64,000 nucleotides of DNA from Herbaspirillum frisingense GSF30 (lineage in GTDB: Bacteria > Pseudomonadota > Gammaproteobacteria > Burkholderiales > Burkholderiaceae_D): assembly GCF_000300975.2 (NCBI RefSeq), contig NZ_AEEC02000015.1, positions 56,885-120,884 of the forward strand. The letters run 5' to 3'. The notes below the pieces were generated by a model. That model saw nothing but the letters and a program-made list of their open reading frames with translations. It had not been told where the DNA came from and did not search any database. The position numbers were made by a program, and so were the translations under genes. Position 1 is the first letter of the stretch, and each line of letters starts with the position of its first letter. This document shows positions 29,089-37,559 of this stretch, one piece after another.

Positions 29089-29874
29089 GCCGCTGGTCAA
29101 CCGTCCCGGTTTCTGGCGGGTGGCCGCACCGCTGGCGATCGGTATTACCTTGCTCCTGATGTGGCAGGTGGTCTGCACGCTGCTGGAGGTGCCGCCCTAT
29201 CTGATACCGACGCCTTCCTTGATCGCCAAGACCCTGGTGGCCGACTGGGGCATGCTGCTTGATTCGTTGCTGGTGACGCTGAAGATCACCTTCCTGGCTT
29301 TTGTGCTGGCGGTGATCCTGGGCGTGGCGATCGCCTTCGTGTTCGTGCAGAGCCGCTTCATCGAGGTCAGCCTGTTTCCCTATGCGATCATCCTGCAGGT
29401 CACGCCCATCGTGGCGATTGCGCCGTTGATCATCATCTGGGTCAAGGACACCACGGCTGCGCTGACGGTCTGCGCCACCATCATGGCGCTGTTCCCGATC
29501 ATCTCCAACACCACGCTGGGGCTGCGCAGCGTCAATCCGGGCTTGCTCAACCTGTTCCGGCTGAACAAGGCGACCCGCTGGCAGACGCTCAGGCGCTTGC
29601 GCATTCCGAGTGCCTTGCCTTATTTTTCGGCGGCTTGCGCATTTCCAGCGGACTGGCGCTGATCGGCGCCGTGGTGGCGGAGTTCGTGGCCGGTACCGGC
29701 GGTACCGGCTCGGGACTGGCCTACCAGATCCTGCAGGCCGGCTTCCAGCTCAATATCCCGCGGCTGTTTGCGGCCTTGCTGCTGATCACGCTGACCGGCA
29801 TCCTGCTGTTCTGGCTGATGAGTGCACTGTCGCGCGCGGCGCTGGCCGGCTGGCATGAAAGCGAAATGGGATGA
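29072..29874 (+). pseudogene. ABC transporter permease (SsuC-type), interrupted by a 1-base frameshift
   Basis: The first frame (from the ATG at 29072) encodes a normal membrane permease up to RIPSALPYF. It then goes out of frame at a run of five T's (29623-29627) and stops at 29662. The next frame carries on exactly where the family sequence should (GGLRISSGLALIGAVVAEFVAG) to a stop at 29874. One additional T in the run would restore a 267-residue protein with all its membrane segments. Causes to separate are a sequencing or assembly error in the homopolymer, a true loss-of-function deletion, or slippage that yields some full-length product. Without this subunit the operon's uptake system would not work. 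Confidence 0.9.
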
Positions 29875-29902
29875 ACCTGCGACAACAAGGAGACGATTGC
29901 GC

Positions 29903-31318
29903 ATGAACACCTTCCTGATCAGGAACCTGCAAGCCATCATGACCGGCTTGCCCGGCGCTGCGGCGCGCCACGTCGGCCCCGACATCCGGGTGCAGGACGG
30001 CGTGATCGCCGCCATCGGCCGGCTCGCGGCACAGGCCGGCGAAGACGTGATCGATGCCAGCGATTGCGTGGCCTATCCGGCCTGGGTCAATACCCATCAT
30101 CACCTGTTCCAGTCCCTGTTGAAGGGCGACCCGTTGGGCATCAACGCGACGCTGACTCCCTGGCTGGCGGCCACACCCTATCGCTATCGGGCCAGATTCG
30201 ATGCCGAGCTGTTCCGGCTGGCGGCGCGCATTGGCATGGTGGAACTGCTGCGTTCGGGCTGCGGCACGATTGCCGACCACAACTACCTGTACTACCCGAG
30301 CATGCCCTTCGATACCTCCGAGATCCTGTTCGAGGAGGCCGAGCGACTGGGCCTGCGCTTCGTGCTGTGTCGCGGTACCGCGACGCGAACCCGCCAACTG
30401 GAGGCCGAATTGCCGAGTGCCTTGCGGCCCGAGACGCTGGAGGGTTTCCTGGCGGACATGGCGCGCTTGCGCAAGCGTTTCCATGATCCGGCGCCAGCGG
30501 CCATGCGCAGGGTGGTGATGGCGCCCACCACGCCACTCTATTCGGCGGCACCCGAAGAACTGCGCGAGATGGCGGTGGCGGCACGGGAGATGGGCTTGCG
30601 GCTGCACAGTCATCTCTCCGAGACCGTGGGCTACCAGGACAGCGCGCATGCCATGCATGGCTGCAGCCCGGTACAGTTTTGCGAGCGCATCGGCTGGCTG
30701 GGGCCGGACGTGTGGTTTGCGCATCTGGTCAAACTCGATGCCGAGGAAATTGCCCTGCTGGGCGCCACCGGCACCGGGATTGCCCATTGTCCGCAGAGCA
30801 ATGGGCGCCTGGGTAGCGGGATTGCGCCGATACGTGCACTGGAGGCAGCCGGCGTGCCGGTGTCGATCGGCGTGGATGGCGCGGCTTCCAACGAGGCGGC
30901 TGACATGATTTCCGAGACCCACGCCGCCTGGCTGATGCAGCGCGCCCGGCGCGGCCAGGAAGCGACGCCGGTATTGCGGGGCGGCAGCTTCGAGGGAGGC
31001 GCGGCCGAGGCCACGGTGGAGGATGTGGTGCGCTGGGGCACGACCGGTGGCGCACGAGTGCTCGGGCTGGAGGCGCTGGACGGCCTGCAGGTGGGGCAGC
31101 AGGCCGATATTGCGCTGTACCGCCTGGATGACCCGCGCTACTTCGGCCTGCATGATCCGGCCATCGGGCCGGTGGCCTCGGGTGGACGGCCTTTCCTGAA
31201 GGCAATGTGGGTCGGCGGCCGGGCGGTGGTGCGGGAAGATGTCATTCCCGGGCTGGATCTGGCAGAACTGGGAGCGCAAGCGCGTCAGGCGGTGCAGATG
31301 ATGCTTGCAGGCAATTAG
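29903..31318 (+). CDS. Amidohydrolase of the cytosine/guanine deaminase superfamily (8-oxoguanine/isoxanthopterin deaminase-like)
   Basis: A 471-residue metal-dependent deaminase. The metal ligands are H65 and H67 (VNTHHHLF), a His in LHSHLSE, a His in FAHLVKLD and the Asp in VDGAASNE. The pattern HHHLFQSLLKGDPLGINATLTPWLAATPYRYR is close to what I recall of the isoxanthopterin/8-oxoguanine deaminase branch. These enzymes remove an exocyclic amino group from purine- or pterin-like rings, releasing ammonia. That fits the sigma-54 promoter 6 kb upstream. The ATG at 29903 follows AAGGAGACG. The exact substrate is inference. Confidence 0.85.
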   Translation: MNTFLIRNLQAIMTGLPGAAARHVGPDIRVQDGVIAAIGRLAAQAGEDVIDASDCVAYPAWVNTHHHLFQSLLKGDPLGINATLTPWLAATPYRYRARFDAELFRLAARIGMVELLRSGCGTIADHNYLYYPSMPFDTSEILFEEAERLGLRFVLCRGTATRTRQLEAELPSALRPETLEGFLADMARLRKRFHDPAPAAMRRVVMAPTTPLYSAAPEELREMAVAAREMGLRLHSHLSETVGYQDSAHAMHGCSPVQFCERIGWLGPDVWFAHLVKLDAEEIALLGATGTGIAHCPQSNGRLGSGIAPIRALEAAGVPVSIGVDGAASNEAADMISETHAAWLMQRARRGQEATPVLRGGSFEGGAAEATVEDVVRWGTTGGARVLGLEALDGLQVGQQADIALYRLDDPRYFGLHDPAIGPVASGGRPFLKAMWVGGRAVVREDVIPGLDLAELGAQARQAVQMMLAGN

Positions 31319-31409
31319 GGCAGGGCGAAGTCGCTTGCTTGTGCCGCCTTGGTCCCCGCTTTCCCCATGAGCCGCATGGGGAGGCGGCCAAAACTGCTAA
31401 AATGGCGGG

Positions 31410-32198
31410 ATGATCAAGCGACGTAATTCTCCCTTCAGTTTCTCAGCCGAGGATTTCGATGAATCCATGGATTCCTTTGGCGCTTTCGATCCTTTCCGTC
31501 CTGACTCACCTCGCCGCGAGGCGGCTTCGGCCCAAGCCGGGTCTTCCGGCTCTTCCGCACCATCCGGAGCTTCCGCCGCGGGCGAAGACAGCGCCGAAGA
31601 GGAAACCCGGCCCCCGCTGGAACTGGACCTGACCAATCACTTCCTGATCGCCATGCCGTCCATGCTGGACCCGGTCTTCGGCGGCACGGTGGTCTATCTG
31701 TGCGAACACAACCATAACGGCGCGCTGGGCGTAGTCATCAACAAGCCCACCGACATGACGATGGACGTGCTGTTCGACCGCATCAACCTCAAGCTGGAAA
31801 TCCGCCCTGATACCCCTGACGCCATGCCGGAGCTGTATCGCCGGCCGGTCATGTTCGGTGGCCCGGTGCAGGTGGAGCGCGGCTTCGTGCTGCATTCGAC
31901 CTCGGAAAAATACTCCTCCACCCTGCAGGTGACCGATGATGTCGCGCTGACCACCTCCAAGGATGTGCTGGAAGCGGTGGCGTATGGCAACGGCCCTGAG
32001 CGGGTGCTGGTGACGCTGGGTTGCTCAGGCTGGAGCCCGGGTCAGCTGGAAGGGGAGATCGGACGCAATGGCTGGCTGACGGTGAAGGCCGATCCGGCCA
32101 TCATCTTCGAACTGCCCGTGGAAGAACGCTTCACGGCAGCCCTGGCCTTGCTGGGCATCGATCCGGTGATGCTCTCCGGCGACGCCGGGCGGGCCTGA
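31410..32198 (+). CDS. YqgE/AlgH-family protein with an extra N-terminal segment
   Basis: A 262-residue protein. The conserved YqgE domain starts only at about residue 72 (LDLTNHFLIAMPSMLDPVFGGTVVYLCEHN) and contains GALGVVINKP and VMFGGPVQVERGFVLHS. The preceding roughly 70 residues are rich in Ser, Ala, Glu and Pro and probably disordered. Usual family members are about 190 residues. A -10-like TAAAAT lies only seven bases before the ATG, so the message may have almost no leader. The function is poorly known. It precedes ruvX, as in many proteobacteria. Confidence 0.9.
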   Translation: MIKRRNSPFSFSAEDFDESMDSFGAFDPFRPDSPRREAASAQAGSSGSSAPSGASAAGEDSAEEETRPPLELDLTNHFLIAMPSMLDPVFGGTVVYLCEHNHNGALGVVINKPTDMTMDVLFDRINLKLEIRPDTPDAMPELYRRPVMFGGPVQVERGFVLHSTSEKYSSTLQVTDDVALTTSKDVLEAVAYGNGPERVLVTLGCSGWSPGQLEGEIGRNGWLTVKADPAIIFELPVEERFTAALALLGIDPVMLSGDAGRA

Positions 32199-32216
32199 GG
32201 ACGATAGGGAAAACCC

Positions 32217-32603
32217 TTGGAAACCATCCTGGCCTTCGACTTCGGCTTGAAACGCATCGGCGTGGCAGTGGGCAATACCGGTCTGAAGCAGGCCCAGCCG
32301 CTGGCGGTGATCGGCGAGCCCACCAACGACGGCAAGTTCGCCGCCATCGCACGCCTGATCGCAGAGTGGCAGCCATCGCGCTGCGTGGTCGGCCTGCCCT
32401 TGCACCCGGACGGCGCGGAGCACGAGATGAGCGTGCGCTGCCGGCGCTTCGCCAACCAGCTGCACGGTCGCTACGGGGTCGAGGTCACGCTGGTGGATGA
32501 ACGCTACAGTTCGGCGGTGATCCAGCACCAGCGCGGCGAGCAGATCGACGACCAGGCCGCCGCCATCATTTTGCAGCAATACTTTGACGACGCACATTCA
32601 TGA
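32217..32603 (+). CDS. ruvX: YqgF/RuvX, putative pre-16S rRNA nuclease/Holliday-junction resolvase
   Basis: A 128-residue RNase H-fold protein. The catalytic acid is in ILAFDFGLKRIGVAVG, the second motif is VVGLPLHPDGAEHEMS, and the late acid is in VDERYSSAV. It starts with TTG at 32217 preceded by AGGGA at proper spacing; no ATG or GTG fits. The family matures the 5' end of 16S rRNA. It overlaps pyrR by four bases (ATGA), so translation is coupled. Confidence 0.92.
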   Translation: METILAFDFGLKRIGVAVGNTGLKQAQPLAVIGEPTNDGKFAAIARLIAEWQPSRCVVGLPLHPDGAEHEMSVRCRRFANQLHGRYGVEVTLVDERYSSAVIQHQRGEQIDDQAAAIILQQYFDDAHS

Positions 32604-33112
32604 GCACAACATCTTCCCAGCTTGATGCAGAAGCGCTGTACCAGACCCTGGTGCAGCAGATCAGGACCGGCCTGCAGGGCGCGACCGACGTGGCGCTGGT
32701 GGGCATCCATTCCGGTGGCGCCTGGCTGGCCGAGCGGCTGGCAGCCGAACTGGGCCTGACCGAACGCCTGGGCTTTGTCGACGTGTCCTTCTATCGCGAC
32801 GACTTTTCCGAAAAGGGCCTGCGCGCGGACGTCAAGCCCAGCCAGATTCCCTTCGACGTCGAAGGCGCCACCATCCTGCTGGTGGACGACGTGCTCTACA
32901 CCGGGCGCACCACGCGCGCGGCCATCAACGAACTGTTCGACTACGGCCGCCCGGCGCGCGTGCTGCTGGCCGCGCTGGCCGATCGCGGCGGGCGTGAGCT
33001 GCCGGTGGCTGCCGATTTCGTGGCGACCTCGGTTGAACTGACCAAACAAGAAAACCTGCAATTGCAACGCGCCGACGACGGCCGCTTCTCACTCACGGTG
33101 GTCCATGCTTAA
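32600..33112 (+). CDS. pyrR: Bifunctional pyr operon regulator/uracil phosphoribosyltransferase
   Basis: A 170-residue phosphoribosyltransferase-fold protein with the PRPP motif [22 protein letters not shown]. In many bacteria PyrR binds pyr mRNA and attenuates transcription. In Gram-negative bacteria an RNA-binding role is less clear. I see no typical PyrR attenuator before pyrB, since the genes overlap (pyrB starts at 33105, eight bases inside pyrR). The regulation is therefore undetermined. Confidence 0.92.
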   Translation: MSTTSSQLDAEALYQTLVQQIRTGLQGATDVALVGIHSGGAWLAERLAAELGLTERLGFVDVSFYRDDFSEKGLRADVKPSQIPFDVEGATILLVDDVLYTGRTTRAAINELFDYGRPARVLLAALADRGGRELPVAADFVATSVELTKQENLQLQRADDGRFSLTVVHA

Positions 33113-34064
33113 TCCACAACTCAATAAAAACGGCGAACTGCAGCACCTGCTGACCATCGAGGGCCTGCCGCGCTCGATTCTCACGCACATCCTCGACACC
33201 GCCTCTTCGTTCGTCAGCATCGGCGACCGCGAAGTCAAGAAGGTGCCGCTCATGCGTGGCAAGAGCGTGTTCAATCTCTTCTTCGAGAACTCCACACGTA
33301 CCCGTACCACCTTCGAGATCGCTTCCAAGCGCCTGTCGGCGGACGTGATCAACCTCAACATCCAGGCCTCCAGCACCAGCAAGGGCGAGTCGCTGCTGGA
33401 CACCATCGACAACCTGGCGGCCATGCATGCCGACATGTTCGTGGTGCGCCACGCCCAATCGGGCGCGCCCTTCCTGATCGCCAAGCACCTGATCGACACC
33501 AGGCAGTCGCATGTGCACGTGGTCAACGCCGGCGACGGCCGTCACGCGCACCCGACCCAGGGGCTGCTGGACATGTACACCATCCGCCACTACAAGAAGG
33601 ATTTCACCAACCTGCGCGTGGCCATCGTGGGCGACATCCTGCACAGCCGAGTGGCGCGTTCCGACATCCATGCGCTGACCACCCTGGGCGTGCCTGAAGT
33701 GCGGGCCATCGGCCCACGTACGCTCTTGCCCAGTGGCCTGGAGCAGATGGGCGTGCGCGTCTTCCACAACATGGAAGAGGGCTTGAAGGACGTCGACGTG
33801 ATCATCATGCTGCGCCTGCAGAACGAGCGCATGAGCGGTGCGCTGCTGCCCTCGGCGCAGGAGTTCTTCAAGAGCTACGGCCTGACCCCGGAACGCCTGG
33901 CCCTGGCCAAGCCGGACGCCATCGTGATGCACCCCGGTCCGATGAACCGCGGCGTGGAAATCGACTCGGCCGTGGCTGACGGCGCCCAGGCAGTGATCCT
34001 GCCGCAGGTGACCTTCGGCATCGCGGTGCGCATGGCGGTCATGAGTATCGTGGCTGGTAATTGA
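33105..34064 (+). CDS. pyrB: Aspartate carbamoyltransferase, catalytic subunit
   Basis: A 319-residue enzyme that joins carbamoyl phosphate and aspartate in pyrimidine synthesis. The carbamoyl-phosphate loop [15 protein letters not shown], the [11 protein letters not shown] motif and the C-terminal [12 protein letters not shown] are present. No regulatory pyrI gene is nearby. Instead, as in Pseudomonas-type ATCase, a dihydroorotase-like non-catalytic partner (pyrC' at 34523) lies downstream. The usual direct pyrB-pyrC' junction is broken here by a palindromic repeat and a GIY-YIG gene. Confidence 0.96.
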   Translation: MLNPQLNKNGELQHLLTIEGLPRSILTHILDTASSFVSIGDREVKKVPLMRGKSVFNLFFENSTRTRTTFEIASKRLSADVINLNIQASSTSKGESLLDTIDNLAAMHADMFVVRHAQSGAPFLIAKHLIDTRQSHVHVVNAGDGRHAHPTQGLLDMYTIRHYKKDFTNLRVAIVGDILHSRVARSDIHALTTLGVPEVRAIGPRTLLPSGLEQMGVRVFHNMEEGLKDVDVIIMLRLQNERMSGALLPSAQEFFKSYGLTPERLALAKPDAIVMHPGPMNRGVEIDSAVADGAQAVILPQVTFGIAVRMAVMSIVAGN

Positions 34065-34090
34065 ATTGAGTAAGGTGTCCTGAATCTGCC

Positions 34091-34200
34091 CTTCGATACG
34101 CCGCTACGCGGCTACTCAGGGCGAACGGAGTCAATGTTTGACCGTCCCGGCTCCACCTAAGCCCGTTCGGGCTGAGTAGGGCCGCAGGGCCGTATCGAAG
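34091..34200. repeat. Imperfect inverted-repeat element between pyrB and the GIY-YIG gene
   Basis: Two 38-base arms (34091-34128 and 34163-34200) are inverted copies. They share CTTCGATACG at the outer ends, CTACTCAG inside and CGAACGG at the inner ends, separated by 34 bases. The look (TTCGATACG...GGCGAACGG) is that of dispersed palindromic elements common in Burkholderiales genomes. When transcribed it would form a long hairpin after pyrB and could reduce downstream expression. Confidence 0.7.
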
Positions 34201-34238
34201 CCAGCGCACGGTGTGCGTGACCAGTAGCTGAGGCGGAC

Positions 34239-34523
34239 ATGGCGTTTTATGTTTATCTTTTACGCTGTTCGGATGGCAGCTATTACGTCGGCCATACGGA
34301 CAATATCGAGACGCGGATGGCACAGCATCAATCTGCTGCCATGAAGTGCTACACGTCGACTCGATTGCCGGTCGAGCTGTTGAAGTCGGAAAGCTTTGGA
34401 ACAAGAGAAGAAGCACTGGCAGCTGAGCAGCAACTGAAGGGCTGGACGCGCAGGAAGAAGGAAGCCTGGCTCGCAGGAAATTTTGAAGAATTAAGACGAC
34501 TCGCTAAAAAGACATTCAACTGA
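34239..34523 (+). CDS. Small GIY-YIG-domain nuclease (YhbQ/UPF0213-like)
   Basis: A 94-residue protein consisting of one GIY-YIG domain: YVYLLRCSDGSYYVGHTDN corresponds to the two GIY/YIG strands, with the conserved R in ETRMAQH and the late Glu in REEALAAEQQLKGW. It is stand-alone, without a DNA-recognition domain. Its stop overlaps the start of pyrC' (TGATG), so it is coupled into the pyr operon although unrelated to pyrimidine synthesis. Together with the inverted repeat just upstream it looks like a passenger inserted between pyrB and pyrC'. Confidence 0.88.
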   Translation: MAFYVYLLRCSDGSYYVGHTDNIETRMAQHQSAAMKCYTSTRLPVELLKSESFGTREEALAAEQQLKGWTRRKKEAWLAGNFEELRRLAKKTFN

Positions 34524-35809
34524 TGAAACTGCATATCAAGAACGGCCGTCTGATCGACCCGGCCAACGGCATCGATGCCCAGCAGGATGTGTACGTAGCC
34601 GCCGGCAAGATCGTCGGTGTCGGCCAGGCTCCGGCCGACTTCGTGGCCAACAAGACCATCGACGCCACCGGACTGGTGGTGACCCCCGGCCTGGTGGACC
34701 TGTCGGCGCGCCTGCGCGAGCCTGGCTATGAATACAAGGCCACGCTCGAATCCGAGATGCAGGCCGCCATCCAGGGCGGTGTGACCAGCCTGATCTGCCC
34801 ACCGGATACCGATCCCGTGCTGGACGAGCCGGGTCTTGTGGAAATGCTGAAGCACCGCGCCCGTTCGCTGAACCAGGCGCACGTCTATCCGCTGGGGGCG
34901 CTGACCGCCGGCCTGAAGGGCAAGGCCCTGACCGAGATGGCCGAGCTGACCGAGGCGGGGTGTATCGGCTTTTCGCAGGCCGAGGAACCGATTACCGATA
35001 CCACCGTGTTGCTGTCGGCGCTGCAATATGCCAAGACCTTCAACTACACCGTCTGGCTGCGCCCACAAGACCCGCACCTGGGCCGCTCGGGCATTGCCCA
35101 CAGCGGGCCGGCGGCGTCGCGCCTGGGCCTGTCGGGCGTGCCTGTGATGTCCGAGACCATCGCCCTGTACACGCTGTTCGAACTCATGCGTGCGACGGGC
35201 GCGCGGGTTCACCTGTGTCGCATGTCCTCGGCCGCCGGTCTTGAACTGGTGCGCCAGGCCAAGAGCGAAGGCCTGCCGGTGACCTGCGACGTGGGCGTGC
35301 ACCACATCCATCTGTGTGACCTGGATATCGGCTTCTTCGATTCCAATGCCCGCATGACCCCGCCGCTGCGCTCGCAACGCGACCGCGAAGCGATCCGCAC
35401 CGCGCTGCTCGATGGCACCATCGACGCCGTCTGCTCCGACCATACCCCCGTGGATGACGACGAGAAGCTGCTGCCCTTCGGCGAAGCCTCGCCGGGCGCA
35501 ACCGGTCTGGAACTGTTGCTGTCGCTGTCCCTGAAGTGGGCGCTGGAGACCGAAGGCGAGGGCAAGGAAGTGTTGTCCAAGGCGATCTCCAAGGTGACCC
35601 ATCGCGCCGCCAAGGTGGCGGGCCTGAAGGCGGGCAACCTGGCCGTTGGCAACGTGGCCGACCTCTGCCTGTTCGATCCCAACACCATGTGGAAGGTACA
35701 CGGCAGCGCGCTGGCCAGCCAGGGCAAGCACACGCCTTTCCTGGGCTATGAGCTGCCTGGCGTGGTCAAGGCCACCATCGTCTCGGGGCATATTGCCTTC
35801 GAGCGCTGA
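34523..35809 (+). CDS. pyrC': Dihydroorotase-like protein lacking the metal-binding HxH (PyrC' type)
   Basis: A 428-residue amidohydrolase-fold protein. Active dihydroorotases read D-x-H-x-H-LREPG, but here the stretch is VDLSARLREPG, so the two histidines are replaced by S61 and R63. Other blocks (NARMTPPLRS, DAVCSDHTPVDDDEK) remain. This is the pattern of the non-catalytic pyrC'/pyrX product that holds the Pseudomonas-type aspartate carbamoyltransferase together. It probably complexes with PyrB, and a real dihydroorotase must be encoded elsewhere. Confidence 0.9.
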   Translation: MKLHIKNGRLIDPANGIDAQQDVYVAAGKIVGVGQAPADFVANKTIDATGLVVTPGLVDLSARLREPGYEYKATLESEMQAAIQGGVTSLICPPDTDPVLDEPGLVEMLKHRARSLNQAHVYPLGALTAGLKGKALTEMAELTEAGCIGFSQAEEPITDTTVLLSALQYAKTFNYTVWLRPQDPHLGRSGIAHSGPAASRLGLSGVPVMSETIALYTLFELMRATGARVHLCRMSSAAGLELVRQAKSEGLPVTCDVGVHHIHLCDLDIGFFDSNARMTPPLRSQRDREAIRTALLDGTIDAVCSDHTPVDDDEKLLPFGEASPGATGLELLLSLSLKWALETEGEGKEVLSKAISKVTHRAAKVAGLKAGNLAVGNVADLCLFDPNTMWKVHGSALASQGKHTPFLGYELPGVVKATIVSGHIAFER

Positions 35810-35854
35810 TCCGATCTGCATCGTTTCTACAGCCGACCAAGAGCCGACCGAGCC

Positions 35855-36655
35855 ATGTTCGTTTTCCGTTTGCTGCGCCTGATCGCGCATCTGTTCAAGG
35901 GCATGGCAGTGTGCGCCTTCCTGTTCCCGTTGACCGGCAAGAAGGGCCAGGAGGCGCATATCCGGCGCTGGTCGCGCAAGCTGCTGCGCATCTGCGGCAT
36001 CAGCGTCGAAATCGACAGCCCCTTGCCGCTGCAGCGTTCGCTGCTGGTGTCCAACCACGTGAGCTGGCTGGATATCTTCGTGGTCAATTCGCTGCAGCCC
36101 TGCCGCTTCGTGGCCAAGTCCGAGATCCGTGGCTGGCCGCTGATCGGCTGGTTGTGTGCCAAGACGGGCACCATCTTCATTTCGCGTGGCAAGGCCAGCG
36201 ATGTGCGTCGCATCTTCAAGGGACTGGTGGAAAGTATCGAGAAGGATGAGCACGTGGCCTTCTTCCCGGAAGGCACCACGGCGGCCCAGGGTACGCTGCT
36301 ACCCTTCCACGCCAACCTGTTCGAAGCCGCCATCGATGCCCGGGCGCCGGTGCAGCCGTATGCGCTGCGCTACGTGGATGCGGCCGGCAATTTGCATGGG
36401 GCGGCCGATTTCATTGGCGACATGTCCATTGCCGAGAGCATCCTGACCATCCTCAAGGCCCGGGGCATACGTGCGCAGTTGAAGCAATTGCCCATCATCA
36501 GCACCGAAGGCGCCCACCGGCGCGACCTGGCGCGTAGCGCGCGCGAGGTGATCGCGACCGGCCTGGGGTATTCGCTGGAATCGCTCAGCCCGGCTGGCGC
36601 GCCTGCGGACACTGCACCTGGAACAGCGCCCGATCCTCAAGTCGCACCGCACTGA
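35855..36655 (+). CDS. plsC: 1-acyl-sn-glycerol-3-phosphate acyltransferase family protein
   Basis: A 266-residue membrane-associated acyltransferase with the catalytic H-x4-D motif NHVSWLD, the glycerol-phosphate-binding FISRGKA, and [11 protein letters not shown]. An N-terminal hydrophobic stretch ([17 protein letters not shown]) anchors it. It adds the second acyl chain in phospholipid synthesis or acts on a related lysolipid. It lies about 45 bases after pyrC'. The last 71 bases overlap the convergent apaH gene. Confidence 0.9.
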   Translation: MFVFRLLRLIAHLFKGMAVCAFLFPLTGKKGQEAHIRRWSRKLLRICGISVEIDSPLPLQRSLLVSNHVSWLDIFVVNSLQPCRFVAKSEIRGWPLIGWLCAKTGTIFISRGKASDVRRIFKGLVESIEKDEHVAFFPEGTTAAQGTLLPFHANLFEAAIDARAPVQPYALRYVDAAGNLHGAADFIGDMSIAESILTILKARGIRAQLKQLPIISTEGAHRRDLARSAREVIATGLGYSLESLSPAGAPADTAPGTAPDPQVAPH

Positions 36656-37400
36656 GCTTGCCACCCCAGACGCAGCCAGTATCGAGCGCAATCAGATTGG
36701 GGCGCATCACCAGTCCCAGCGTCGACCAGTGGCCGAAGACCACGCTTACCTCTACCGTACGACGGCCCGGCACCTCGAACCAGGGCATCAGCCCTTCCGG
36801 TGCGGCGGCCGCACCTTCCTTCACCGCAAAATCCATCGTCCCGTCCGCCTGGCAGAAGCGTAGCCGGGTGAAGGCGTTGATGACGCAGCGCAGCCGGTCG
36901 TAGCCGGCCAGGTCGTCGCTCCAGCGCGCAGGCTGGTTACCGTACATGTGGCGCAGGAAATCGATCCATTGCTCGCTTTGCAGCATGGCCTCGACTTCGG
37001 CAGCCAGCGACAGCGCCTGTTTCAGGTCCCATTGCGGCAGGACACCGGCGTGTACGATCAGGTGACCCTGCTCGTGGATGGCCAGCGGACGATGGCGCAG
37101 CCAGTCGATCAGTTCGTCGCGGTCAGGCGCTGCCAGGATCTCGTCCAAGGTGTCATCCCGATGGGCCGGGCGGATGCCGCAGGCCACTGCCAGCAGGTGC
37201 AGATCGTGGTTGCCCAGCACGGCCTGGGCGCGGTTGCCCATCTGCATCACGGTGCGCAGGGTTTGCAGGGAGTGGGGGCCGCGGTTGATGAGGTCGCCGG
37301 CGAAGAGGATACGGTCGGACGCAAACGGCGGGAGAGTTGCCAGCAAATCCTGCAGGGAGGCATGGCAGCCCTGCAGGTCTCCGATAATGTAATTTCTCAT
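36585..37400 (-). CDS. apaH: Symmetrical bis(5'-nucleosyl)-tetraphosphatase
   Basis: A 271-residue calcineurin-like phosphoesterase that cleaves Ap4A to two ADP. The metal motifs are [17 protein letters not shown] (D-x-Q/H), [25 protein letters not shown] and [11 protein letters not shown]. The ATG at 37400 is fixed by the conserved start. Its 3' end runs 71 bases into plsC on the opposite strand, leaving no room for a terminator between the two. An unusually compact convergent pair. Confidence 0.95.
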   Translation of the reverse strand: MRNYIIGDLQGCHASLQDLLATLPPFASDRILFAGDLINRGPHSLQTLRTVMQMGNRAQAVLGNHDLHLLAVACGIRPAHRDDTLDEILAAPDRDELIDWLRHRPLAIHEQGHLIVHAGVLPQWDLKQALSLAAEVEAMLQSEQWIDFLRHMYGNQPARWSDDLAGYDRLRCVINAFTRLRFCQADGTMDFAVKEGAAAAPEGLMPWFEVPGRRTVEVSVVFGHWSTLGLVMRPNLIALDTGCVWGGKLSAVRLEDRALFQVQCPQARQPG

Positions 37401-37559
37401 GGGCAATGTCTGATGAGCTTGGGGCCAGGTGAAGGATCGGTGATGCCATGCATAAACACCCCGTGCGAACTGATCCAATGCGGGTGCGCTCGGGTAAAAT
37501 ACCTGGTTTCCATTCTTTACGCATGGTAACCAGCGGTGGCGACCCATGCCAGGACAGCA

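Noticed and set aside
29072..29662. Short but complete permease gene with its own stop
   Set aside because: The last 14 residues before the stop do not match the family, while the next frame continues the conserved sequence, so it is a frameshift and not a genuine short protein.
34091..34200. CRISPR repeat or insertion-sequence end
   Set aside because: There is only one pair of inverted arms, with no array, no transposase gene and no target duplication. A dispersed palindromic repeat is the simpler reading.
34349..36253. 634-codon open frame on the minus strand across pyrC'
   Set aside because: Gln/His/Arg-rich antisense of pyrC' and plsC, no domain pattern.
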